From: Staphylococcus durrellii
GTDB taxonomy: Bacteria; Bacillota; Bacilli; Staphylococcales; Staphylococcaceae
NCBI RefSeq assembly: GCF_015594545.1
Contig: NZ_JADIIO010000001.1
Span: 1,550,001 to 1,614,000, forward strand
Direction: 5' to 3'
DNA length: 64,000 bases
Both the position numbers and the translations under genes were made by a program. This document shows positions 50,566 through 61,711 of this stretch, one piece after another. Within the stretch, counting starts at the first letter, position 1. Each line of letters opens with the position of its first letter. The notes under the pieces were generated by a model. The model had not been told where the DNA came from. It did not search any database and saw nothing but the letters and a program-made list of their open reading frames with translations.

Positions 50566-51780
50566 TTATTGCCACCTTGCTTCTAGTTCATTTAATATTT
50601 TGTCAGCGAGCGCCAGCTTAGTATCTTTACCCAATCGCACAGCATCTGTCGTAGCGAAATGCATCGTGTAGTCATTATCATCCGAACTGAATCCAATGGA
50701 TTGGTCCCCCACATTATTAGCAATCACTACGTCAGCATTTTTCTTGGCTAATTTTTGTTGTGCATAGTCATCGATATTTTGAGTTTCTGCCGCAAAACCA
50801 ACTAAATATTGATGCGTTTTATGCTCTCCTAAATATTTTAAAATATCAGGTGTCCGTTTGAATGTTACCGATAATTCACCATCTTGTTTCTTTAACTTAT
50901 GATTCAATGTTTCACTAGGTGTATAATCAGAAACTGCTGCTGCCTTAAATACAATATCTAATTGGTCATATCTCGAGGAAACAGCTCTGAACATTTCTTC
51001 TGCACTTTGCACTTTGACTAATTTAATATTTTTGTGCTTTGGATGAGGTAAATGTGTAGGCCCACTGACGAGTGTCACGTTAGCACCACGTTTAGCTAAA
51101 GACTCTGCTAAAGCATAACCTATCTTACCTGAAGAACGGTTTGATAAATACCGTACCGGATCAAGCACTTCAATCGTTGGCCCAGCAGTAACTAAAGCAT
51201 TTTTACCATTAAATGTACTGTGTTCGATTTCAGTTTCTAATTGCTCATTATTAATAAATTGTTCTATTTTAGTTAATATTTGTAATGGTTCTTCCATTCT
51301 TCCTTTAGCGACGTAACCACATGCTAAATATCCCTCACCTGGTTCAATAAAATGATATCCATCTTCATTTAACGTCGCCATATTATGTTGCGTTCTTTTA
51401 TTTTCGTACATGTGAACATTCATGGCAGGTGCAATAAATTTAGGCGTCTCCGTAGCTAATAAAGTCGATGTAACCATGTCATCAGCTATACCATTACTTA
51501 ATTTAGCAATAGTGTTAGCTGTTGCTGGTGCTATAATAATGATATCCGCCCAGTCTCCAAGTGCCACGTGTTGTATTTCTTGTGGATTTTGTTCAAAAAA
51601 CGTGTTTGTGTAAACGGGGTTTCTACTAATGGCTTGGAATGATAAAGGAGTAACAAATTCTTGGGCATTGTCTGTTAACATGACACGCACATCATAACCA
51701 GCTTGAGACAATTTACTAGTTAAATCTATTGCTTTGTAGGCTGCGATTCCACCAGTAACTGCTAATAATATATTTTTCAT
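50566..51780 (-). CDS. coaBC: Bifunctional phosphopantothenoylcysteine decarboxylase/synthase
   Basis: Two steps of coenzyme A synthesis: CoaB joins phosphopantothenate to cysteine and CoaC decarboxylates the product. The 404-residue protein has an N-terminal flavoprotein domain (VTGGIAAYKAIDLTSKL, APAMNVHMYENKRTQ near 112, and the ACGYVAKGRM catalytic cysteine region near 154). The C-terminal synthase begins near 185 with NALVTAGPTIEVLDPVRYLSN split around GKIGYALAESLA. It is upstream of priA in one unit. Confidence 0.96.
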   Translation of the reverse strand: MKNILLAVTGGIAAYKAIDLTSKLSQAGYDVRVMLTDNAQEFVTPLSFQAISRNPVYTNTFFEQNPQEIQHVALGDWADIIIIAPATANTIAKLSNGIADDMVTSTLLATETPKFIAPAMNVHMYENKRTQHNMATLNEDGYHFIEPGEGYLACGYVAKGRMEEPLQILTKIEQFINNEQLETEIEHSTFNGKNALVTAGPTIEVLDPVRYLSNRSSGKIGYALAESLAKRGANVTLVSGPTHLPHPKHKNIKLVKVQSAEEMFRAVSSRYDQLDIVFKAAAVSDYTPSETLNHKLKKQDGELSVTFKRTPDILKYLGEHKTHQYLVGFAAETQNIDDYAQQKLAKKNADVVIANNVGDQSIGFSSDDNDYTMHFATTDAVRLGKDTKLALADKILNELEARWQ

Positions 51781-51906
51781 GATAAAGTTACCTCCATATA
51801 ACTCAATTCAACTCACACTAATGCATTAATTTATTATGACAGTGTTGATTTTTAACGTTCTCATTTTACTTTCATGGCTCATTATACACAAAACTTTGGT
51901 ATTATA

Positions 51907-51940
51907 AAAAAGACACACCTCGAAATTAAAGGCATGTCTT
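51907..51940 (-). terminator. Terminator after gmk-rpoZ
   Basis: AAGACACACCT pairs with AGGCATGTCTT with minor mismatch, followed on the minus strand by TTTTTTAT, about 30 bp past the rpoZ stop. Confidence 0.75.
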
Positions 51941-51968
51941 ACTACATTTTTAGTATTAGCTTAGAAAT

Positions 51969-52171
51969 TTAGTTTTGTAAGCCGTCTGGGTATACTTTAC
52001 CTTCGGCGATTTCTTCTAACGCTCTGCCGACAGATTTTTTTGAACTGTAACGTTCAAGTAATTCTGTATCTTCTACATCTTCTAATTCACGCGCACGTTT
52101 AGCAGCAGTTGTAGCGATTAGGTATTTAGAGTTAATTTTAGCAGTTAATTGATTTAATGGTGGGTATAGCA

Positions 52172-52172
<1 letters not shown>
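51969..52172 (-). CDS. rpoZ: RNA polymerase omega subunit
   Basis: Small assembly subunit of RNA polymerase. The 67-residue protein begins MLYPPLNQLTAKINSKYLIA and has TTAAKRARELED and KKSVGRALEEIAEGKV, hallmarks of omega. Its ATG shares one base with the gmk stop. A terminator follows. Confidence 0.96.
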
Positions 52173-52798
<626 letters not shown>

Positions 52799-52952
52799 TT
52801 ATAACCTCTCTAAGCTATACTGTATTATTTACATATGATACCATAATAAAGCTTTAATTGTATAGCATACTTATAACAATCTTTACCTATGACCAATTGA
52901 TTACTACATGTTACAATAAAATGAATGACTTAAAATAAGGTGGCTGACTTAA

Positions 52953-54653
52953 ATGGCATATGATGGCTTATTCACGAAAAAAATGATTGAATCTCTACAG
53001 TTTTTAACAACAGGTAGAATTCATAAAATCAATCAACCTGAAAATGACGCGATAATTATGGTGGTTCGTCAAAATCGTAAAAACCACCAACTATTGTTAT
53101 CTATACACCCAAGTTTTTCTAGGTTACAACTAACAAATAAAAAGTATGATAATCCATTCGATCCGCCTATGTTTGCACGTGTGTTTCGTAAACACTTAGA
53201 GGGTGGCTTTATTAAAGCAATCAGACAAATCGGCAATGACCGCCGAATTGAGATTGATGTAGAAAGTAAAGACGAAATTGGAGATACGATTTATCGTACC
53301 GTTATTCTTGAAATTATGGGTAAACATAGTAACTTAATTCTCGTCGACGATAATAGGAAAATCATCGAAGGCTTCAAACATTTAACTCCAAATACCAATC
53401 AATATCGTACCGTTATGCCTGGTTTTCAGTACGAAACTCCGCCTACTCAAAATAAGATTAACCCATTTGATATTTCTGGTGAAGAAGTCACTCAATATAT
53501 CGACTTTAATAGTGGGAAAATCGCTAAACAATTACTGAATCATTTTGAAGGCTTCAGTCCTTTAATAACAAATGAGATTGTTAGTCGCAGAAAATTTATA
53601 ACGCAAAGTACATTACCTGCTGCTTTTGATGAAGTATTAGCCGAAGTAAAAGCTGCGCCGATACCTGTCTTTCATAAAAATCATAAAACAGGTAAAGAAG
53701 ATTTTTACTTCATGAAGTTACAACAATTTCATGATGATATGATTGAATATGATTCATTAAATGAATTGTTAGACCGATATTATGAAGCACGTGGAGAAAG
53801 AGAACGTGTTAAACAACGTGCAAATGATTTAGTGAAGTTTGTACAACAACAATTGCATAAATATCAAAATAAATTAAGTAAGTTAATTGATGAACAAGAA
53901 GGTACGAAAGAAAAAGACACACAACAACTATATGGTGAATTAATCACCGCCAATATATATCGTATTAATCAAGGTGATGAGTATGTAACGGTTCTCAATT
54001 ATTATACGAATGAAGAAGTAACTATACCACTTAATCCAACTAAATCACCATCAGTCAATGCGCAACATTATTACAAACAATATAATAGATTAAAAACGCG
54101 TGACCGTGAGTTGAACAAACAGATAGTGTTAACCAAAGAAAACATTACTTACTTTGAAAATATCGAACAACAATTAGCGCACATTACAGTTAATGAAATC
54201 GATGACATTAGAGACGAATTAGCTGAACAGGGCTTTATGAAACAACGTAAACAAAGTAAGAAAAAGAAAAAATCAGAGCTTAAATTACAAAGTTATGTGG
54301 CAACGGATGGTACCCCAATACTAGTAGGTAAAAATAACAAACAAAATGACTATTTAACAAACAAGAAAGCAAATAAAAATCATATTTGGTTTCATACAAA
54401 AGATATACCAGGTTCTCACGTAGTTATTTTAAATGATATTCCTAGCGAAGAAACTATAAAAGAAGCGGCTATGTTAGCAGGTTATTTCTCCAAAGCAGGA
54501 AGTTCAAGTCAAATTCCGGTGGATTATACTGAAATTAAACATGTTCATAAACCTTCAGGTGCTAAACCTGGGTTTGTAACGTACGATAATCAAAAAACAT
54601 TATTTGTTACACCAGATTATGATCACATACAACAAATGAAAAGCAATGACTAA
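52953..54653 (+). CDS. rqcH: Ribosome quality control protein RqcH (NFACT/FbpA family)
   Basis: Homologue of eukaryotic Rqc2 that binds split 50S subunits carrying stalled peptides and adds alanine tails for degradation; older annotation calls it fibronectin-binding protein FbpA. The 566-residue protein has the NFACT-N domain (MAYDGLFTKKMIESL, then IFR and GGFIKAIRQIGNDRRIEI), a central coiled coil (about 275-430), and the C-terminal NFACT-R domain with NHIWFHTKDIPGSHVVI near 471 and SSQIPVDYTEIKHVHKP near 518. Whether it also binds fibronectin is unproven. Confidence 0.96.
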   Translation: MAYDGLFTKKMIESLQFLTTGRIHKINQPENDAIIMVVRQNRKNHQLLLSIHPSFSRLQLTNKKYDNPFDPPMFARVFRKHLEGGFIKAIRQIGNDRRIEIDVESKDEIGDTIYRTVILEIMGKHSNLILVDDNRKIIEGFKHLTPNTNQYRTVMPGFQYETPPTQNKINPFDISGEEVTQYIDFNSGKIAKQLLNHFEGFSPLITNEIVSRRKFITQSTLPAAFDEVLAEVKAAPIPVFHKNHKTGKEDFYFMKLQQFHDDMIEYDSLNELLDRYYEARGERERVKQRANDLVKFVQQQLHKYQNKLSKLIDEQEGTKEKDTQQLYGELITANIYRINQGDEYVTVLNYYTNEEVTIPLNPTKSPSVNAQHYYKQYNRLKTRDRELNKQIVLTKENITYFENIEQQLAHITVNEIDDIRDELAEQGFMKQRKQSKKKKKSELKLQSYVATDGTPILVGKNNKQNDYLTNKKANKNHIWFHTKDIPGSHVVILNDIPSEETIKEAAMLAGYFSKAGSSSQIPVDYTEIKHVHKPSGAKPGFVTYDNQKTLFVTPDYDHIQQMKSND

Positions 54654-54684
54654 TAAGAGTTTGGGGCATAATTTCCAAACTAGT

Positions 54685-54730
54685 AGCACTTACATGATTT
54701 CTAAATAGAAATCATGTAAGTGCTATTTTT
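54685..54730 (+). terminator. Terminator after rqcH
   Basis: AGCACTTACATGATTTCTA and its exact 19 bp complement with a two-base loop are followed by ATTTTTGTTTT. A smaller GTTTGG/CCAAAC hairpin lies just upstream near 54659. Confidence 0.85.
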
Positions 54731-54855
54731 GTTTTAATACTATATATTATATAATTTACTTTCCTATTTCTATTCTCCACCTGTAGTTCTTCTCCCTTAG
54801 GAATTGAACTAATGTTATTGTCCCCTATAACAACTGTGGCTTTAGCCTATCCCAA
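54721..54855 (-). pseudogene. Possible gene relic on the minus strand
   Basis: One minus-strand frame reads AKATVVIGDNNISSIPKGEE followed by LQVENRNRKVNYII, but an in-frame TAG lies just upstream and no start or ribosome-binding site is seen. The pattern is reminiscent of the last strand of MoeA-like proteins, but that is a guess. Confidence 0.2.
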
Positions 54856-55116
54856 CTTAAATTGTCTGTTAAAACTGATTAAAATCAATTATCTTGTGGT
54901 CAAGGCCCTGGTATCAAGAAACATGTTATTTATGCTAGATTTACAAAATCCATACAACACTCACATATGATTGTATTAGAATATCACTACAAAAAATAAG
55001 ATTATAATATAACTCCACTAAAACTTCCCTATGAAAGCTATTTAAATTTCACATGACTGTCAGTTAGAGAAATAAATATAAACATTAGTAGATTAAGCTA
55101 CCAAATAAGTTCATAA

Positions 55117-55161
55117 AAAAACGTCAGTTGCTATATTATCTCGATAGGGATTGACGTTTTT
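55117..55161 (-). terminator. Terminator after the VOC-family gene
   Basis: AAAAACGTCA and TGACGTTTTT flank a long loop about 45 bp beyond the stop, with a T run on the minus strand. Confidence 0.6.
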
Positions 55162-55207
55162 ACTTTAGTAAGAGATATTTATGTCTCAGACATTTCTTCT
55201 TATTTTA

Positions 55208-55618
55208 TTATTTTTCTGGTAATGCTAGTTGGAAATTAACGCCAAATTTGTCCACTATCCAAGTGAACTCTCTAAATGTAGGTGGCATTTCAGTTTTCGG
55301 CATTAATATAGCACCACCACTTTTTAATTTACTGAATAATTGTTCCATCTCCATCGTACTTTCAACAGTCACGTATAAAGACATGGCAGGTGTCATATCA
55401 ATATCTACACCGTTCACATTATCGATGGCCATCAATACTTGATCTTTGATTCTAAATATTGCATGTTGCACCGCTCCAGACATTTCTCCACTTTCTTCAC
55501 TGTATTTAACTAATGTTAAAATTTCAGCATCATCAAATGCACTTACGTATAAATTTATTGCTTCTTCTGCATTACCATTGAACATTAAAAAAGTTGTAAC
55601 TTTAGGTATAATCATCAT
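55208..55618 (-). CDS. VOC-family (PhnB/YjdN-like) protein
   Basis: A 136-residue protein with the paired beta-alpha-beta-beta-beta units of the vicinal oxygen chelate fold. It has TFLMFNGNAEEAINLYVSAF near residue 9, VQHAIFRIKDQVLMAID near 50 and EFTWIVDKFGVNFQLALPEK at the end, typical of the PhnB/YjdN branch, whose reactions are mostly unknown. AAAGGGG precedes two adjacent methionines; either could be the start. It stands alone between rqcH and the YitT gene. Confidence 0.88.
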   Translation of the reverse strand: MMIIPKVTTFLMFNGNAEEAINLYVSAFDDAEILTLVKYSEESGEMSGAVQHAIFRIKDQVLMAIDNVNGVDIDMTPAMSLYVTVESTMEMEQLFSKLKSGGAILMPKTEMPPTFREFTWIVDKFGVNFQLALPEK

Positions 55619-55696
55619 TTTACCCCTTTCTCCATTTGCTATCTAATAATCATCATAACTATATTATTAATATAAATCGAGCCTAGGCCTTTATAG

Positions 55697-56542
55697 CTAA
55701 TTCATATTCATAAAGCCATTTCCTAACACGTCACGTACATCATGTATTACTAAAAATGCATTTTCATCGATTTCACTAACCATGCTTTTAACGCGCGTCA
55801 CTTGAGATTGAGGGACGACGACATATAGCATACTCGTTTCATTTTTGCCGTAGCCGCCTTTACCATTTAATATTGTAGAACCTCTTCCGGTAAAAGAATT
55901 AATGACATTACTGATGTCTTCACTTTTATTCGAAATAACAGTAACAGCCTTTTTAGGATTGAATCCTTCTATAATAAATGAAGTGGCACGTTCTGTAATA
56001 AATAACATAATAATTGTGAATAGTACGTTTTTTAAAGGTAATACAAGTAAAAAAGATAATACAACTAAACCATCTAAAATAAAAATACCTTGAGATGTTT
56101 TAACATCAAAATATTTATTTAGCATTTTAGCAACGACTGACGTACCACCAGACGTACTACCAGCCGCGATGATAAAACCACTACCAATACCAATGAACAC
56201 ACCACCAAATATTGAGCTAATCACAAAATCATGAATACCTAAATTAAGATTTTCTGTTAAATGTAAAAAGAAAGATAACGCTGTATTCGTAATGAAAGTA
56301 TATACTGCAGTAGCTTTACTTAAAAATTTCCATCCTACGATAATAACTAACGTATTAATGATTAATGAGGTCACGGCCGGGGAAAATCCAAGCGTATATT
56401 TAAGCGCTAGTGAAATACCAATTGTGCCTCCGTCACCCATATTAGCTCCTAAAATAAAAAAGCTAACGCCAAGTGCGTTGATAAATGATCCAATAATACA
56501 AAAGAGTATATTTTTATAGTGATCTTTGATTAATTTTTTCAT
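55697..56542 (-). CDS. YitT-family membrane protein (DUF161/DUF2179)
   Basis: A 281-residue integral membrane protein. About five to six hydrophobic helices span residues 10-205, including NILFCIIGSFINALGVSFFI and a glycine-rich GGVFIGIGSGFIIAAGSTSGG segment. A soluble C-terminal DUF2179 domain follows (about 210-280, with GRGSTILNGKGGYGKNETSML). Function is unknown; relatives are widespread in Firmicutes. It ends 78 bp before the VOC gene starts. Confidence 0.92.
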   Translation of the reverse strand: MKKLIKDHYKNILFCIIGSFINALGVSFFILGANMGDGGTIGISLALKYTLGFSPAVTSLIINTLVIIVGWKFLSKATAVYTFITNTALSFFLHLTENLNLGIHDFVISSIFGGVFIGIGSGFIIAAGSTSGGTSVVAKMLNKYFDVKTSQGIFILDGLVVLSFLLVLPLKNVLFTIIMLFITERATSFIIEGFNPKKAVTVISNKSEDISNVINSFTGRGSTILNGKGGYGKNETSMLYVVVPQSQVTRVKSMVSEIDENAFLVIHDVRDVLGNGFMNMN

Positions 56543-56816
56543 ACACCGCTCCTAACGATAATTAATTATCCATTGTAAATGCTCTTACTATGTTAAAATA
56601 TGAATACCATAATTATTAAAATGGTAATTACTTCATTATTGATAAAAATTTGAAAAAGTCGTACGTAAATTAGTAACAGTTTAACGTAAGCAATTATATA
56701 CAATTACTCATTTCAATGTCACTATCAAAATATGTTTTATGCATTTATACAATCAAAGAGTGTGACTGTTATTATGACAATATTTACATTATATAAATTA
56801 TTGGAGGTTCGGTAAC

Positions 56817-56897
56817 ATGATCTATATAATTTCATTATTAGTAGCAGCAGTTTTCATATTATTAGGTTATATCTTAACAAAAATTTTCATACGCTAA
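56817..56897 (+). CDS. 26-residue single-helix membrane peptide
   Basis: An 81 bp frame encodes a peptide of 26 residues beginning MIYIISLLVAAVFILLGY, one hydrophobic helix with a basic end (KIFIR). A GGAGG ribosome-binding site lies eight bases before the ATG and a strong terminator follows nine bases after the stop, which argues for real expression. Its size and shape fit regulatory membrane peptides or type I toxins; no antisense RNA was identified. Function unknown. Confidence 0.6.
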   Translation: MIYIISLLVAAVFILLGYILTKIFIR

Positions 56898-56905
56898 ATA
56901 TTAAA

Positions 56906-56946
56906 AAGAGAGCGAGACTTAAGTGAATACTTAGTCTCGTTCTCTT
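56906..56946. terminator. Bidirectional terminator between small genes
   Basis: AAGAGAGCGAGACTTAAGT pairs with a near-complement across a GAAT loop. It lies between the plus-strand peptide gene and the convergent small minus-strand gene. Confidence 0.75.
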
Positions 56947-56955
56947 ATCTAGCTA

Positions 56956-57138
56956 TTAAATATGACCTTTAGCTTTAATGTCTGATTTTGCTTTTTTAAA
57001 TATGTTTTTATCTGAAGCTGAAGATAACCGTTCATTTTGATCATCTACTTTATGATCATTACGATAATCGACAGTTTTAGATAAAAATTTGTTAATATGA
57101 GAAAATTGTCGGTAAACATCGTGTGGGTTGTTTGACAT
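56956..57138 (-). CDS. Small hypothetical protein after pyrE
   Basis: A 60-residue hydrophilic, charged protein beginning MSNNPHDVYRQFSHINKFL with a lysine-rich C-terminus (KKAKSDIKAKGHI). No membrane segment or known domain is visible. The ATG at 57138 is chosen because AGAGGGGG lies upstream; a methionine eight codons earlier lies before that site. It follows pyrE by 25 bp on the same strand, so it is probably the last gene of the pyrimidine operon. Function unknown. Confidence 0.75.
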   Translation of the reverse strand: MSNNPHDVYRQFSHINKFLSKTVDYRNDHKVDDQNERLSSASDKNIFKKAKSDIKAKGHI

Positions 57139-57163
57139 GATATTACCCCCTCTACTTAACATT

Positions 57164-57775
57164 TTATGCTAAGTTATCTCTCCATTCAACTAATGTCTTA
57201 ATATCTTGCTCTGAAATTTCACCATTATCTTTGGCAAGTTCTATTAATTCATTATAGTCGCTTAAAGTGTAAAATGGAATACCTGCCTCGTTAAATAATT
57301 CTTTTGCTTTATTTAAACCATAAGTAAAAATAGCTACAACACCTAAGACTTCAGCTCCGGCTTCTTTTAATGCATTCACTGCCGTGATTGAAGAACCTCC
57401 AGTTGAAATCAAATCTTCAATAACAACGATTTTTTTCCCTTCACTTAATGCGCCTTCGATTTGATTTTGTTTACCATGACTTTTACTTTTAGAACGCACA
57501 TAGTTCATTGGTAAATTTAAAACTTCAGAAACATAAGCCGCATGAGGAATACCAGCTGTTGCAGTACCTGAAACAATTTCGACATTTGAAAATTTTGTAT
57601 TTATTAAATCACATAGACCATCTCTAATTTCAGTTCTCACTTTTGGATAGCCTAAAGTTACCCTGTTGTCGCAATAAATTGGCGACTTAATTCCTGAACT
57701 CCATGTAAATAAATCATTCGGTGAAAGTGAAACTGCTCCAATATCTAATAACGATTGAGCTATACGTTTTGTCAT
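57164..57775 (-). CDS. pyrE: Orotate phosphoribosyltransferase
   Basis: Joins orotate to PRPP to form orotidine 5'-phosphate. The 203-residue protein has [12 protein letters not shown] near residue 28, [15 protein letters not shown] near 93 and the PRPP motif [13 protein letters not shown] near 116. It lies one base after pyrF in the pyrimidine operon. Confidence 0.97.
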   Translation of the reverse strand: MTKRIAQSLLDIGAVSLSPNDLFTWSSGIKSPIYCDNRVTLGYPKVRTEIRDGLCDLINTKFSNVEIVSGTATAGIPHAAYVSEVLNLPMNYVRSKSKSHGKQNQIEGALSEGKKIVVIEDLISTGGSSITAVNALKEAGAEVLGVVAIFTYGLNKAKELFNEAGIPFYTLSDYNELIELAKDNGEISEQDIKTLVEWRDNLA

Positions 57776-57776
57776 A

Positions 57777-58469
57777 TTAACCTAACCAACTTTCTTTAAT
57801 TTTGTGATAACTAGCAACTGGGTCGTCGCTTTGTGTTATTGGTCTACCTACAACGATATGTGTAGAGCCCATTTTTTTAGCATCTTCCGGTGTCGTTACT
57901 CGTTTTTGATCGTCTGTTTTACTGTCTAAAGGACGTATACCTGGCGTAACTTTTAAAAATGACTTCCCTAAATGACGTTTCAACATAGCAGTTTCAAGCG
58001 GTGAACAAACCACGCCGTCCAATCCAGATTTTTGAGCTAAGCTAGCATAATTTAATACCGCTTCGTCCATCGTAGATTTAATGTTTTGTTGTTCATTTAA
58101 CATTTCTTGAGACGTTGATGTTAATTGCGTTACTGCAATGATTTTAATATCCGTATTATGCTTACGAATGCCTGAAACAGCTTGTTCCATCATTGTCGTA
58201 CCACCTGCTGCATGAACATTCACTAAATCGACATCAAGTTTACTTAGGCCTTCCATTGCTTTTCCTACAGTATTAGGAATATCATGCAATTTTAAATCCA
58301 GAAAAATATCATGGTCACGCGCTTTTATAGATTTAATAAGTTGTGGTCCTGTTTGATAAAATAACTCCATACCAACTTTAACAAATAATGGTTCGTCAAA
58401 TTTATCTAAAAAATTATTTACTGCAGTTTCAGTGTCAAAATCGAGTGCAATAATTGGTAATTGCTTCAC
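57777..58469 (-). CDS. pyrF: Orotidine 5'-phosphate decarboxylase
   Basis: Last step of UMP synthesis. The 230-residue TIM barrel has ALDFDTE near the start and the catalytic [16 protein letters not shown] near residue 56, carrying the Lys/Asp network. GIRPLDSK is near 178 and [12 protein letters not shown] near 206. It is between carB and pyrE on the same strand. Confidence 0.97.
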   Translation of the reverse strand: MKQLPIIALDFDTETAVNNFLDKFDEPLFVKVGMELFYQTGPQLIKSIKARDHDIFLDLKLHDIPNTVGKAMEGLSKLDVDLVNVHAAGGTTMMEQAVSGIRKHNTDIKIIAVTQLTSTSQEMLNEQQNIKSTMDEAVLNYASLAQKSGLDGVVCSPLETAMLKRHLGKSFLKVTPGIRPLDSKTDDQKRVTTPEDAKKMGSTHIVVGRPITQSDDPVASYHKIKESWLG

Positions 58470-58537
58470 TTATATAGGCCCTCCTCACTTAACTTGTATA
58501 AAATTTAAACATTGTAATAACTACATTTTATATTAAA

Positions 58538-61500
58538 TTACATATTTGCCATGTTAAATGTCATGCTTTCGATAACATTTGTTAAAGCGTTAGCAGTATC
58601 TAGTGAAGTAAGACAAGGAATGCCATTTTCAACGGTAGTTCGTCTAATTTGGAAGCCATCTCTTTCGACCTCTTTACCTTTAGTCATCGTATTAATAACT
58701 ATTTGAACTTCTTCGTTTTGGATACGTGTCAACAAGTCATCTTCGTTACCAATTTTACCAACAATTTCAGCTGGAATATCTTGCTCAGCTAATTTCGAAG
58801 CTGTCCCTTGTGTAGCTAATATTCTATAGCCAACTTCATGTAATCTATTAGCGATATCAATAATTTCTTCTTTATCTTTATCACTAACTGTAATCAAGAC
58901 TGTACCATGGTCTTTTACTTCAACACCACTAGCTGTAAGACCTTTATACAATGCTTTTTCCATTGTTAAGTCTTTACCCATGACCTCTCCAGTTGATTTC
59001 ATTTCAGGTCCGAGCGTAATATCAACGTTTTTCAATTTATTAAAGCTGAATACCGGTGCCTTAACAAATACGCCTTCAGTATAAGGTTGAATACCTTCTT
59101 TGAAGCCTAAATCTTTTAATTTATCGCCGATAATCGCACGCATAGCTAATTGTGCCATTTGGATGTCTGTAATTTTACTTAAGAATGGTACTGTACGGCT
59201 AGATCTTGGATTTACTTCTAGTACATATACGCCATCGTGTGCTATTACAAATTGGATATTAATTAAACCTACAATATTTAAGCCTTTAGCTAAACGAATT
59301 GTAAAATCTTCAAGCGTATAAATCTCATTTTGAGTCAATGTTTGTGGTGGATAAACAGCAATAGAATCTCCAGAGTGTACACCCGCACGTTCAATGTGCT
59401 CCATAATACCTGGAATAATTACTGTTTCACCATCTGAAATAGCATCTACTTCTATTTCTTTACCAGTTAAATATCTATCTACCAACACTGGATGATCTGG
59501 ACTTGCTTTAACTGCTTGGTTCATATAATTTTCAAGTTCATCATCACTATTGACGATTTCCATTGCTCTACCACCAAGAACGTATGATGGTCTAACTACG
59601 ACTGGATAACCTATCTCGCGTGCATTTGTTAATGCTTCCACAGGTGAAGTCGCGGTTTTACCTTTAGGTTGTGGCACATCAATCGTATGCAACAATGCTT
59701 CAAACTCTTTTCTATCTTCTGCTCGATTTAAATCATCTAATGAAGTTCCTAAAATTTTGACACCTTTATTGCTTAATTTGTCCGCTAAGTTAATCGCTGT
59801 TTGACCACCGAATTGGACAACAACGCCGCTCGGTTGTTCTAAATCAATAATATTCATGACATCTTCTTCGGTTAAAGGTTCGAAATAAAGTTTATCTGAA
59901 ATTGAAAAGTCAGTAGACACAGTTTCAGGGTTATTGTTAACGATAATTGCCTCATAGCCTGCATCTTGTATCGCCCATACAGCGTGAACTGTCGCATAGT
60001 CAAATTCCACACCTTGACCGATACGAATCGGACCAGAACCTAATACTAAGATTTTTTCTTTATCAGTCACGATTGACTCATTTTCATGTTCATAAGTACC
60101 GTAATAATAAGGTGTTGTCGATTCAAATTCAGCTGCACAAGTGTCGACCATTTTATATACAGGTTGAATACCATTTTCTTGTCTTAATGCATAGACTTCT
60201 TCTTCTGTCATATCAAATCTATGTGCAATAACACGGTCACTGAAACCATAATTTTTAGCAAATTTTAAATAATCAATATCGCCTTTATTCGCTTTCAAGT
60301 CATGTTCAATATCGATAATATGTTGAAATTTATTTAAGAAGAAATAGTCGATTTTTGTTAATTCATGTATTTCTTCTAATGTTGTTCCTCGACGAATGGC
60401 TTCTCCAATAAAGAATAAGCGTTCATCATCTTGGTCTTGTATTCTTTCTTTAATATAAGACAAATCAAAAGTCTCGCCATTTGGTAATCCTAAATGGTGT
60501 ACACCATATTCTAATGAACGAATAGCTTTTAATAGTGATTCTTCATAAGTTCTACCAATAGCCATGACTTCGCCCGTAGCTTTCATTTGAGTTCCTAGCA
60601 CACGTTCACCTTTTTCAAATTTATCGAATGGAAAACGTGGAATTTTAGAAATTACATAATCTAAAGCGGGTTCAAATGCCGCGTACGAAGTACCTGTTAC
60701 TGGGTTCAACATTTCATCTAATGTTAAGCCAACGGCAATTTTTGCTGCTAATTTTGCGATTGGATAACCAGTTGCCTTAGAAGCTAACGCAGATGAACGA
60801 GAAACACGTGGGTTTACTTCGATAATATAATAATTCATAGAGTGAGGATCTAACGCTAACTGAACATTACAGCCACCTTCGATACCCAATGCACGTATAA
60901 CCTTCAACGATACGTCTCTAAGCATTTGATATTCAATATCCGATAAAGTTTGACTTGGTGCAACTACTACTGAATCTCCTGTATGAATACCTACAGGATC
61001 AATATTTTCCATATTACACACTACGATGGCATTATCATTTTTATCACGCATTACTTCATATTCAATCTCTTTAAATCCAGCGATTGATTTTTCAATTAAA
61101 CATTGTGTAGCTGGGCTATAATGTAAACCATTTGAGACGATTTCATGTAATTCTTCGTCATTATGACAAATACCGCCACCGGTACCTCCCATAGTAAATG
61201 CAGGTCTTACGATTAATGGATAGCCTACTTGCTCCTTAAAGTGGAAAGCTTGTTCTACAGTATTAACGATGTCACTTTCAGGCACCGGTACATTCAAGTC
61301 ATTCATTAATGTTCTAAATAATTCTCTGTCCTCAGCTTGTTGAATTGAATTTAATTCTGTTCCTAATAATTGCACATTATTCGTTTCAAGTACGCCACTA
61401 TCATGCAATTGAATTGCCATGTTAAGGCCTGTTTGACCACCTAATGTTGGAAGTAAAGCATCCGGTTGCTCTTTTCGAATTATACGAGCAATAAAATCAT

Positions 61501-61711
61501 GTGTTAATGGCTCGATATAAACTTTATCTGCTACTTCTTTATCCGTCATGATTGTAGCTGGGTTCGAGTTAACGAGTATAACTTTGTAACCTTCTTCTTT
61601 TAATGCTAAACAAGCTTGTGTGCCTGCATAGTCAAATTCCGCAGCTTGTCCAATAATAATTGGACCAGAACCTATTACTAATATAGATTTAATATCATTA
61701 CGTTTAGGCAT
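58538..61711 (-). CDS. carB: Carbamoyl-phosphate synthase large subunit
   Basis: Makes carbamoyl phosphate from bicarbonate, ammonia and two ATP. The 1057-residue protein shows the internal duplication: each half has an N-terminal site ([20 protein letters not shown] near 12; [20 protein letters not shown] near 557), an ATP-grasp domain ([12 protein letters not shown] near 169; [12 protein letters not shown] near 709). The C-terminal MGS-like allosteric domain starts near 930. It overlaps carA by eight bases. Confidence 0.98.
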   Translation of the reverse strand: MPKRNDIKSILVIGSGPIIIGQAAEFDYAGTQACLALKEEGYKVILVNSNPATIMTDKEVADKVYIEPLTHDFIARIIRKEQPDALLPTLGGQTGLNMAIQLHDSGVLETNNVQLLGTELNSIQQAEDRELFRTLMNDLNVPVPESDIVNTVEQAFHFKEQVGYPLIVRPAFTMGGTGGGICHNDEELHEIVSNGLHYSPATQCLIEKSIAGFKEIEYEVMRDKNDNAIVVCNMENIDPVGIHTGDSVVVAPSQTLSDIEYQMLRDVSLKVIRALGIEGGCNVQLALDPHSMNYYIIEVNPRVSRSSALASKATGYPIAKLAAKIAVGLTLDEMLNPVTGTSYAAFEPALDYVISKIPRFPFDKFEKGERVLGTQMKATGEVMAIGRTYEESLLKAIRSLEYGVHHLGLPNGETFDLSYIKERIQDQDDERLFFIGEAIRRGTTLEEIHELTKIDYFFLNKFQHIIDIEHDLKANKGDIDYLKFAKNYGFSDRVIAHRFDMTEEEVYALRQENGIQPVYKMVDTCAAEFESTTPYYYGTYEHENESIVTDKEKILVLGSGPIRIGQGVEFDYATVHAVWAIQDAGYEAIIVNNNPETVSTDFSISDKLYFEPLTEEDVMNIIDLEQPSGVVVQFGGQTAINLADKLSNKGVKILGTSLDDLNRAEDRKEFEALLHTIDVPQPKGKTATSPVEALTNAREIGYPVVVRPSYVLGGRAMEIVNSDDELENYMNQAVKASPDHPVLVDRYLTGKEIEVDAISDGETVIIPGIMEHIERAGVHSGDSIAVYPPQTLTQNEIYTLEDFTIRLAKGLNIVGLINIQFVIAHDGVYVLEVNPRSSRTVPFLSKITDIQMAQLAMRAIIGDKLKDLGFKEGIQPYTEGVFVKAPVFSFNKLKNVDITLGPEMKSTGEVMGKDLTMEKALYKGLTASGVEVKDHGTVLITVSDKDKEEIIDIANRLHEVGYRILATQGTASKLAEQDIPAEIVGKIGNEDDLLTRIQNEEVQIVINTMTKGKEVERDGFQIRRTTVENGIPCLTSLDTANALTNVIESMTFNMANM

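Larger units (their letters stand above)
54654..55207. other. Intergenic gap rqcH-VOC protein
   Basis: A 554 bp gap without an intact gene. It contains the rqcH terminator, a protein-like minus-strand segment near 54740-54860 broken by a stop, and the VOC gene terminator near 55117-55161. The rest is plain AT-rich sequence. Confidence 0.55.
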
